Assembly (NCBI RefSeq): GCF_025486315.1
Contig: NZ_JAOOPY010000002.1
Location: 1-64,000, forward strand
Origin: Variovorax sp. N23
Lineage (GTDB): Bacteria > Pseudomonadota > Gammaproteobacteria > Burkholderiales > Burkholderiaceae_C
Direction of reading: 5' to 3'
Length of the DNA stretch: 64,000 bases
Part shown: in pieces, positions 58,133 to 64,000 of the stretch
Position numbering within the stretch: position 1 is the first letter of the stretch
Layout of the letters: every line of letters begins with the position of its first letter
Position numbers and translations under genes: made by a program
The notes under the pieces: model-generated
What the model saw: only the letters and a program-made list of their open reading frames with translations
The model's database searches: none
Told to the model about the DNA's origin: nothing

Positions 58133-59546
58133 GCGATCCAACTTTCGCGGCACCCTGAGCGTGGTGGCTGCCGCTGCCTTGCTGGCCGGCTGTTCGCTCA
58201 TCCCGACCTACGAGCGGCCCGCCGCTCCGGTGCCGACGACCTTCCCGAACGACCCCGCGCAGCCGGCCGGTCCGGCCGCGGCGACGGTGCCGTGGCAGGA
58301 CTACTTCACCGACCCGCGCCTGCAGGGCCTCATCACCACGGCGCTCGCCAACAACCGCGACCTGCGTGTGTCCGTGCTCAACATCGAGCAGGCGCGCGCG
58401 CAGTTCCAGATCCAGCGTTCGGCGCTGTTTCCGGCGGTCGGCGTGTCGGCCAGCGGTTCGCGCTCCAGCCCGAACGCGCTGCAGGCCTTCGGCGTGGGCG
58501 GCAGCGTGAGCTCGAACTACGCGGTCAACCTGGGCATCACGGCCTGGGAACTCGACTTCTTCGGCCGCATCGCGAGCCTGAAGGAACAGGCGCTGGCCCA
58601 GTACCTGGCCACCGAGGAGTCGCGCAAGGCGGCGCAGATCAGCCTGATCGCCGCGGTCGCCAATGGCTGGCTCACGCTCATCGCCGACGACGAACTGCTC
58701 GAACTCACCCGCCAGACGCTCGACACGCGCGAAGAGTCGGTGCGGCTGACCAAGCTGCGCTTCGACAACGGCGTGGTGTCGGAGATCGACTACCAGCTCG
58801 CCAACTCGCAGGCCGAGACGGCGCGCGCCACCTACGCACAGCAGCAGCGGCTGCGCGCGCAGGACGAGAACGCGCTGGCGCTGCTGCTCGGCGCGCCCGT
58901 GCCCGCCGCTGCGCTGTCGGGCGGCGCGCTGCGCCTGGACACCGCGGCGCCGATGCGCGACCTGCCCGCCGGCCTGCCGTCGGACCTGCTGGCCGAACGC
59001 CCGGACGTCCGCGCGGCCGAGCAGCAGCTGATCGCCGCCAACGCCAGCATCGGCGCGGCCCGCGCCAATTTCTTCCCGCGGGTGTCGCTCACCACCAGCG
59101 TCGGCACGGCCAGCAGCGAGTTCTCCAACCTGTTCGACAAGGGCACCAAGGCCTGGTCCTTTGCGCCGTCGATCACCTTGCCGATCTTCAATGCGGGGGC
59201 GAACCAGGCCACGCTCGATTCGGCGCGCGCCGGCCAGCAGATCGCCGTCGCGCAGTACGAGAAGTCGATCCAGACCGCGTTCAGCGAAGTCGCCGACGCG
59301 CTCGCCGGGCGCGCCACGCTGGGCGAGCAGGTGCGGGCGCTGCGCGCGCAGGCCGACGCCGAGGGCGTGCGCTTCAAGCTGTCGGACCTGCGCTACCGCA
59401 ATGGCATTGCCAGCGCGCTCGACCTGCTCGATTCACAGCGTTCGCTGTTCGCCGCGCAACAGGCCGCGGTGCAGACGCGCCTGCTGCAGCTGCAGAACCA
59501 GGTGCTGTTCTACAAGGCGCTGGGCGGCGGCTGGACCAGCCGCTGA
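58125..59546 (+). CDS. Outer-membrane efflux lipoprotein (OprM/NodT family)
   Basis: 473 residues from the ATG at 58125, overlapping the acrB stop by 8 bases. Lipobox LAGC; then two outer-membrane factor repeats, with LARTHR-like heptads in the coiled coils and VSLTTSVGTASSEFSNLF. The trimer forms the exit duct of the RND pump. A family motif PAGLPSDLLAERPDVRAAEQ is clear. Confidence 0.95.
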   Translation: MTKRSNFRGTLSVVAAAALLAGCSLIPTYERPAAPVPTTFPNDPAQPAGPAAATVPWQDYFTDPRLQGLITTALANNRDLRVSVLNIEQARAQFQIQRSALFPAVGVSASGSRSSPNALQAFGVGGSVSSNYAVNLGITAWELDFFGRIASLKEQALAQYLATEESRKAAQISLIAAVANGWLTLIADDELLELTRQTLDTREESVRLTKLRFDNGVVSEIDYQLANSQAETARATYAQQQRLRAQDENALALLLGAPVPAAALSGGALRLDTAAPMRDLPAGLPSDLLAERPDVRAAEQQLIAANASIGAARANFFPRVSLTTSVGTASSEFSNLFDKGTKAWSFAPSITLPIFNAGANQATLDSARAGQQIAVAQYEKSIQTAFSEVADALAGRATLGEQVRALRAQADAEGVRFKLSDLRYRNGIASALDLLDSQRSLFAAQQAAVQTRLLQLQNQVLFYKALGGGWTSR

Positions 59547-59570
59547 CGCCGCCGGGACTGCATGGCGGAA

Positions 59571-59594
59571 AGCCCCGGCCTTGGCGCCGGGGCT
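59571..59594 (+). terminator. Hairpin after the efflux operon
   Basis: A 9-bp stem AGCCCCGGC/GCCGGGGCT (59571-59579 with 59586-59594) lies 24 bases after the OprM-like gene. It lacks a T-run and overlaps the next promoter candidate, so its strength is uncertain. Confidence 0.4.
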
Positions 59595-59600
59595 GCTCCC

Positions 59601-59606
59601 TATAAT
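59601..59606 (+). promoter_or_regulatory. Candidate -10 box for the cytochrome c5 gene
   Basis: A perfect TATAAT, followed by CG, lies 48 bases before the cytochrome start. The nearest -35-like hexamer, TTGGCG at 59581-59586, is only 14 bases away, which is short. The TATAATCG form recurs at 2718 in this window. Confidence 0.5.
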
Positions 59607-59653
59607 CGCGGGTTGGTTCGAAGCCCCGAGAAGCCCCCGATATTGAGGACGCC

Positions 59654-60262
59654 ATGAGCGCAGACCCGCACTACCAGGCCACAGAAGAAGCCCACACCGG
59701 CCCGATCAAGAACCCCAAGCAGCTCCTGCTGGCGGTCTTTTTCTCGTTCATCGCACCCATCGCCATCATCGTGGGCCTCGTGTCCTTCGTGGTGTCGGGC
59801 GCCCGGCCCTCGGGCACGGCCGAGGGCGACAGCATGGCGCTCTACGGCGTGTCGCAGGACGCGCGCGACCGCGAACTGGCCGAGCGCCTGAAGAAGATCG
59901 GTTCGATCGAGATCCGCGACGCCAACCGCCCGCTGGCGACGGGCGAGGCGGTCTTCAAGGTGCAGTGCGTGGCCTGCCACGGCGCCCCGGGCATCCCGGG
60001 CGCACCGCACTTCAACGACGCGGCCGCCTGGGGCCCCCGCATCGGGCAGGGCTACGCCACGCTGCTCGACCATGCCCTCAAGGGCAGGAACGCGATGCCG
60101 CCGCAAGGGGGCGGCGACTTCGACGACATCGAAATCGGCCGTGCCGTGGTCTATATGGCCAACGCCGGCGGTGCCACCTTCCCGGTGCCCGACCGCCCCG
60201 CCGCCGATGCCGCGCCGGCCGACGGCGCAGCATCGGCAGCCGCCCCGGCCGCCAGCAAGTAA
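59654..60262 (+). CDS. Membrane-anchored cytochrome c5
   Basis: 202 residues. A single N-terminal membrane helix (about residues 24-46) anchors a periplasmic heme domain with CVACH near residue 106 and the axial methionine in GRNAMPPQGGG near 154. The C-terminus is an Ala/Pro tail. Proteins of this kind carry electrons to terminal oxidases. GAGGA precedes the ATG. Confidence 0.92.
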   Translation: MSADPHYQATEEAHTGPIKNPKQLLLAVFFSFIAPIAIIVGLVSFVVSGARPSGTAEGDSMALYGVSQDARDRELAERLKKIGSIEIRDANRPLATGEAVFKVQCVACHGAPGIPGAPHFNDAAAWGPRIGQGYATLLDHALKGRNAMPPQGGGDFDDIEIGRAVVYMANAGGATFPVPDRPAADAAPADGAASAAAPAASK

Positions 60263-60286
60263 GCGGCGGCCTGTCGCCCCGTTCCG

Positions 60287-60310
60287 AAGCCGGCTGCATG
60301 CCGGCTTTTT
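60287..60310 (+). terminator. Rho-independent terminator after cytochrome c5
   Basis: AAGCCGGC-TGCAT-GCCGGCTT (60287-60307) with a following T-run, 24 bases after the stop codon. Confidence 0.85.
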
Positions 60311-60329
60311 CATGTCCGGCGCCGTGCGA

Positions 60330-60863
60330 TCAGGCTGTGGTCGTGCGCGCGGCCGGGCTCAGCACATGGCCGAAGCGAAGTGGCAGGTCGAGGGCCTGCA
60401 CCGCTTCCGGTTGGGGCCAGCGGCCCTGCTCGATAGCGTCGGCGGCCAGGCCCACGTCCTGCGTGTGCACCAGGCCGAGCCCCCGCGGCGTCGCCAGGTA
60501 CAGGCGGCCGGCCTCGTCTAGCAGACAGGCGTCGATGCTCGTTGGCGTGCCGGCGTGCGAGGCCACCGAGAAGTCCTCCGCCACGCGCCAGACCCAGGGC
60601 GCGGCTTCGAGTTCGACATACACGCGTTGCGGGCCGTTCTGGAAGAACCACTGCCCGGCTTCGTCGTGTTCGTAGTTGCGCTGGATGAAGTCGATCAGCT
60701 TGTCGTGGCGCAGCAGCGAGCCTTTCGACGCGGGGAAGGGGCCCGCCGCCTGCGTGCGGTCGTCCCGCATGTACCAGTTGCCGCGCGCGTCGAGGCCGAG
60801 CCAGCCGTGGCAGTGCGGCACGTTCGGCCACTTGGCCAGCGCTTGTTTGACGATGTCGTCCAT
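60330..60863 (-). CDS. Conserved beta-proteobacterial protein, unknown function
   Basis: 177 residues with no signal peptide or membrane segment. MDDIVKQALAKWPNVPHCHG, WLGLDARGNWYMRDDRTQAAG and WFFQNGPQRVYVELEAAPWV suggest a conserved cytoplasmic family with many aromatic residues; I think it belongs to a numbered DUF group (DUF2946 is the name I associate with it, but I am not certain). No function can be assigned. It lies 21 bases downstream of the YheT-like gene on the same strand. Confidence 0.75.
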   Translation of the reverse strand: MDDIVKQALAKWPNVPHCHGWLGLDARGNWYMRDDRTQAAGPFPASKGSLLRHDKLIDFIQRNYEHDEAGQWFFQNGPQRVYVELEAAPWVWRVAEDFSVASHAGTPTSIDACLLDEAGRLYLATPRGLGLVHTQDVGLAADAIEQGRWPQPEAVQALDLPLRFGHVLSPAARTTTA

Positions 60864-60884
60864 GGGGCGATTCTGCGCGCGGGG

Positions 60885-61850
60885 CTACACGTGTTGCGTC
60901 AGCCAATCGCCCACGTGCGCCGGCAGGCCGCGCACATGGCCGGGCGGCAGGCCCAGCGGAAAGCCGACGTGCCCGCCGTGCGCCGGCTGCCACAGGGTGA
61001 CGTGCGCGCCGACCTCGGCCTGGCGCGGCAGGCTGGCGGCGGGCACGAAGGGATCGTTCAGCGCGTTCACCACCAGCGTCGGCACGCGGATGTCGGCCAG
61101 GTGCGGCTTGGACGATCCGCGTGACCAGTAGTCGTCCACATCCCTGAAGCCGTGCAGCGGTGCGGTGAACACGTTGTCGAAGGCGTACAGGTCGCGTGCC
61201 GCCAGCAGCGCGTCGCGGTCGAACAGGCCAGGGTGCTGCGCCAGCTTGGCCAGCGCCTTCGGCTTCATGGTCGCCAGGAACATGCGGGTGTAGACCAGCC
61301 GGTTGAAGCCGCGCCCGATGGCCGCGCCGCCGGCTGCGAGGTCGAGCGGCGCGGAGATCGACGCCACCGCGCGCACCCGGCGCGCGGCCTCGGCGCCGGC
61401 CTCCTCGGCCCAGCGCAGCAGCGCATTGCCGCCCAGCGAGACACCCGCCGCCAGCATCGGGCCGGTGTGCTGCGCGGCGAAGCGCGCGAGCATCCAGTCG
61501 ACCTCTTCGAAGTCGCCCGAGTGGTAGGCCCGCGGGGCCCGGTTGATCTCGCCGCTGCAGCCGCGGAAATGCGGCACCGCGAAGCCCCAGCCGCGCGTGG
61601 CGGCGAAGGCGGCGAAGGCCTCGGCGTAGTGGCTGCGCGAGGAGCCTTCGAGGCCGTGGAAGAGCACCAGCAGCGGGGCAGACGGCGTGGCGGCATCCAT
61701 GAAATCGACGTCGACGAAGTCGCCGTCGGGCGTGGCCCAGCGCTCGCGCCGGTAGGCGGGCGGTGGCCCGTCGGTGCGGCGCGCATAGAGCGCCGGCCAG
61801 ATCGTCTGCAGGTTGCCGCCGGGCAGCCAGCGCGGGGCGACGTAGCGCAT
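60885..61850 (-). CDS. yheT: YheT family alpha/beta hydrolase
   Basis: 321 residues from the ATG at 61850; a longer frame to 61925 overlaps the gene upstream. RYVAPRWLPGGNLQTIWPAL is the family start, LLVLFHGLEGSSRSHYAEAF the oxyanion region, and GVSLGGNALLRW holds the nucleophile serine. The acid and histidine lie in NALNDPFVP and HGGHVGF. YheT proteins are esterase-like with unsettled physiological substrates. Confidence 0.92.
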   Translation of the reverse strand: MRYVAPRWLPGGNLQTIWPALYARRTDGPPPAYRRERWATPDGDFVDVDFMDAATPSAPLLVLFHGLEGSSRSHYAEAFAAFAATRGWGFAVPHFRGCSGEINRAPRAYHSGDFEEVDWMLARFAAQHTGPMLAAGVSLGGNALLRWAEEAGAEAARRVRAVASISAPLDLAAGGAAIGRGFNRLVYTRMFLATMKPKALAKLAQHPGLFDRDALLAARDLYAFDNVFTAPLHGFRDVDDYWSRGSSKPHLADIRVPTLVVNALNDPFVPAASLPRQAEVGAHVTLWQPAHGGHVGFPLGLPPGHVRGLPAHVGDWLTQHV

Positions 61851-61860
61851 CGGTGCAGCG

Positions 61861-62313
61861 TCAGTGCAGGGTTTGACGCGCGTCGTTGTCGTCGTCGGGC
61901 TCGTGCGCGCTGCCGGGGCTGGCATGGTGCGCCACCAGGCGCCAGCCCTGGGCGGTCTTGTGATAGACGTTGGTCGCCAGCACGAAGGCGTGGTGCGGGC
62001 CCTCGGCGGTCAGCACCTCGACGCGCTCGAGCACGTTGTGGACGGCGCTGGCCAGCGACTCGACCTTGCGCACCCGGGCCGGCCGGGCGTGGATGACGCC
62101 GTTGGCGAACATCTGCTCGAAGGCCGCGCGGATGGCGCCCGTGCCCACCAGGCGCGGGCCGCCGGGGTGCACGCAGAACACCTCGTCGTCGTCGGCCCAA
62201 CAGGCCATGAGGGCTTCGATGTCGCCGCGTTGCAGCGCCTCGTAGAACGCCGTCTCGACATCGTCGGCGGTGCCGCCGACAGCCGCGGCGCGGAGCTTGG
62301 TCTTGGTGGACAT
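61861..62313 (-). CDS. NTF2/SnoaL-like domain protein
   Basis: 150 residues. DVETAFYEALQRGDIEALMACW, EVFCVHPGGPRLVGTGAIRAAF and HKTAQGWRLVAHHASP make up a SnoaL/DUF4440-like cone fold. Such proteins bind or turn over small molecules; no catalytic set is evident. It is 10 bases upstream of yheT and probably co-transcribed with it. It is distinct from the HpxZ-like protein at 33555. Confidence 0.85.
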   Translation of the reverse strand: MSTKTKLRAAAVGGTADDVETAFYEALQRGDIEALMACWADDDEVFCVHPGGPRLVGTGAIRAAFEQMFANGVIHARPARVRKVESLASAVHNVLERVEVLTAEGPHHAFVLATNVYHKTAQGWRLVAHHASPGSAHEPDDDNDARQTLH

Positions 62314-62441
62314 GGGTGGAGATGTAGGAGGAGCTGGGATTTTGCCTGCACTGCATGTCCGCTGGGCTATGCTTGCCGCCCACCCGCTGCCTGACGCATC
62401 GTCGTGCAGGTGGACATCGAACGATCAAGGGAACACACACC

Positions 62442-63044
62442 ATGAAACGCTGGCTTCTGACCCTCTTCGCCGCGCTGTCGCTCGGCCTGCTCTCCGGCTG
62501 CGGCTACAACCAGTTCCAGTCGCTCGACGAGGCCAGCAAATCGGCCTGGAGCGAGGTGCTCAACCAGTACCAGCGCCGCGCCGACCTGGTGCCGAACATC
62601 GTCGCCACCGTCAAGGGCGAAGCCAACTTCGAGCAGGAGACGCTGACCCGCGTGATCGAGGCGCGCGCCAAGGCCACGTCGGTGCAGGTGACGCCCGAGA
62701 CGCTCAACGACCCTGCCGCCTTCGCCAAGTTCCAGCAGGCGCAGGGCGAACTGTCGTCGGCGCTGTCCCGCCTGCTGGTGGTGTCGGAGCAGTACCCGAA
62801 CCTCAAGGCCAACCAGGCCTTCCGCGACCTGCGCGTGACGCTCGAGGGCACCGAGAACCGCATCACCGTGGCGCGCAACCGCTACATCCAGACGGTGCAG
62901 GAATACAACGTGCTCGCGCGCAGCTTCCCGACCAACATCACGGCGAAGATCTTCAGCTACGACCCCAAGCCGAACTTCAGCGTGCAGAACGAGGCGCAGA
63001 TCTCCACGCCGCCGACGGTCGATTTCGGCGCGCCGAAGAAGTGA
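62442..63044 (+). CDS. lemA: LemA family lipoprotein
   Basis: 200 residues from the ATG at 62442, with AAGGGAA upstream. Lipobox LSGC. YNQFQSLDEASKSAWSEVLN, QYQRRADLVPNIVATVKGEA and RNRYIQTVQEYNVLARSFPT form the LemA antiparallel helix bundle. The function is unknown, but genes for TPM-domain proteins follow, a conserved arrangement. Confidence 0.95.
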   Translation: MKRWLLTLFAALSLGLLSGCGYNQFQSLDEASKSAWSEVLNQYQRRADLVPNIVATVKGEANFEQETLTRVIEARAKATSVQVTPETLNDPAAFAKFQQAQGELSSALSRLLVVSEQYPNLKANQAFRDLRVTLEGTENRITVARNRYIQTVQEYNVLARSFPTNITAKIFSYDPKPNFSVQNEAQISTPPTVDFGAPKK

Positions 63045-63054
63045 GCTGCGCCCC

Positions 63055-63960
63055 ATGAACGCGGCACGGCTGCTGCGGCATCTTGCTGGCCTGTTCGCGC
63101 TGGCGCTGGGCCTGTTCGGCGGCGCGCACGCCCAGGCGCTGCTGCCCGTGCCGGCGCTCAGCGCGCGGGTGATCGACCAGACCGGCACGCTCGATGCGTC
63201 GCAGCGCCAGGCGCTCGAGGCCAAGCTGGCCGCCTTCGAGCAGCGCAAGGGCAGCCAGATCGTGGTGCTGATGGTGCCCACCACGCAGCCCGAGGACATC
63301 GCGAGCTACGCCAACCGCGTGGCGAACGAGTGGAAGATCGGCCGCCGCGAGGTCGGCGACGGCGTGCTGCTGATCGTCGCCAAGGACGACCGCAAGATGC
63401 GCATCGAGGTCGCCAAGACGCTCGAGGGCGCGCTGCCCGACATCGCTGCGGCGCAGATCATCGACGACGCGATGAAGCCGCGCTTTCGCGACAACGACTT
63501 CGCCGGCGGGCTGGATGCCGCGGCCGACCAACTCATCGCCCGAATCTCGGGCGAGGCGCTGCCCGAGGTCGAGCGCCGCGGCGACGCGCGTTCCGGCGGC
63601 TTCGGCTTCGACTGGGAAAGCCTCGCGATCTTCCTGTTCTTCGCGGTCGTTGTCGGTGCGCCGATCGCACGCCGCATCTTCGGCGCCAGGCTGGCGCCCT
63701 TCGTGATGGGGCTGGGCGTCGGCGGGGTCGCCATGGCGATCACCGCGACGGCGCTGGTGGCCGTCGCTGCCGGCATCGCTGCGCTGGTCGTCACGCTGAT
63801 GTCGGGCGTCGGTCCGTTGATCAGCGGGGGCCGCCGGGGCGGCGGCTGGAGCACGGGCGGCGGCGGGGGCGGATGGAGCGGCGGTTCGTCCTCGGGCGGC
63901 GGCTTCAGCTCCGGCGGCGGCGGCGATTTTGGAGGCGGTGGCGCCTCGGGGGACTGGTAG
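63055..63960 (+). CDS. TPM-domain membrane protein (YgcG-like)
   Basis: 301 residues. A signal peptide ends near AHAQ. The TPM domain (about 30-165) has ARVIDQTGTLDASQRQALEA, RREVGDGVLLIVAKDDRKMR and RFRDNDFAGGLDAAADQLIA. Two membrane helices follow, then a low-complexity Gly/Ser tail of about 40 residues ending GASGDW. It starts 10 bases after lemA. Confidence 0.92.
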   Translation: MNAARLLRHLAGLFALALGLFGGAHAQALLPVPALSARVIDQTGTLDASQRQALEAKLAAFEQRKGSQIVVLMVPTTQPEDIASYANRVANEWKIGRREVGDGVLLIVAKDDRKMRIEVAKTLEGALPDIAAAQIIDDAMKPRFRDNDFAGGLDAAADQLIARISGEALPEVERRGDARSGGFGFDWESLAIFLFFAVVVGAPIARRIFGARLAPFVMGLGVGGVAMAITATALVAVAAGIAALVVTLMSGVGPLISGGRRGGGWSTGGGGGGWSGGSSSGGGFSSGGGGDFGGGGASGDW

Positions 63961-63962
63961 CC

Positions 63963-64000
63963 ATGGCGTCACTTCTTGCCAAACTGGGGCGGCTCTGGCG
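63963..64000 (+). CDS. Start of a second TPM-type gene (partial)
   Basis: An ATG at 63963, 2 bases after the previous stop, opens MASLLAKLGRLWR and runs off the window. In LemA clusters a second, cytoplasmic TPM-domain protein usually follows; that identity is inferred from position alone. Confidence 0.5.
   Translation, partial: MASLLAKLGRLW

Overview
The window is GC-rich chromosomal DNA from a beta-proteobacterium. It is most likely a member of the Comamonadaceae (Burkholderiales) close to Variovorax. This is an inference from the gene content: an S10 ribosomal operon whose S3 protein has a long basic Ala/Pro/Gly tail, a standard nine-gene atp operon, a type c5 cytochrome, a ubiM-like hydroxylase, a regulatory PTS (EIIA-Man, HPr, EI), and GC-rich intergenic hairpin repeats of the kind I recall from this family. 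No transposase, integrase, phage gene or CRISPR array was seen. The DNA is densely coding: the longest stretch without a gene is about 210 bases, so no gap exceeds 300 bases.

Layout. 1-7985: end of tuf, rpsJ, then two exported-protein genes, then [40 protein letters not shown] and a terminator. 8004-12269: peroxiredoxin, acetyltransferase, cytochrome b561 and cytochrome c', a TlpA-like thioredoxin, a DUF4197 protein and a lipoprotein. 12403-15005: regulatory PTS. 15033-18648: a DMT exporter with an AraC regulator, then ybeD-lipB-lipA for lipoate attachment and synthesis. 18787-26148: atpIBEFHAGDC. 26339-32219: a ROK-regulated sugar ABC importer with a Gfo/Idh/MocA dehydrogenase. 32200-33459: UbiH-family hydroxylase.

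33555-41909 is the most interesting block. It is a compact one-strand catabolic operon behind a LysR gene, in the order ring-opening amidohydrolase (cyanuric acid hydrolase/barbiturase family), amidase-signature hydrolase, FAD monooxygenase, VOC-fold protein, a three-gene SsuABC-like importer, and an HpxZ/AtzH-like protein. Nearly every junction is a start/stop overlap or a gap of a few bases. Import, hydroxylation, ring opening and deamidation of an N-heterocycle is the reading I favour; the substrate is unknown.

41929-49907: a GGDEF sensor, a ligase-associated exonuclease and ATP-dependent DNA ligase pair, a hemerythrin-like protein, an MgtC/DUF4010 membrane protein and a beta-hydroxyacid dehydrogenase. 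49936-52662: yraN-diaA-dolP divergent from rsmI, the classical yra neighbourhood. 52734-52808: tRNA-Arg(CCG). 52851-59546: an RND efflux system with its AcrR-type repressor and a recognisable AcrR-like operator. 59654-64000: cytochrome c5, a conserved unknown, a YheT hydrolase, an NTF2-like protein, and a lemA-TPM-TPM cluster that runs off the end.

Start codons were often reset downstream of the longest possible reading frame, using ribosome-binding sites, overlaps with the previous gene and family N-termini. Product assignments come from motif recognition and gene order only; no database search was run.
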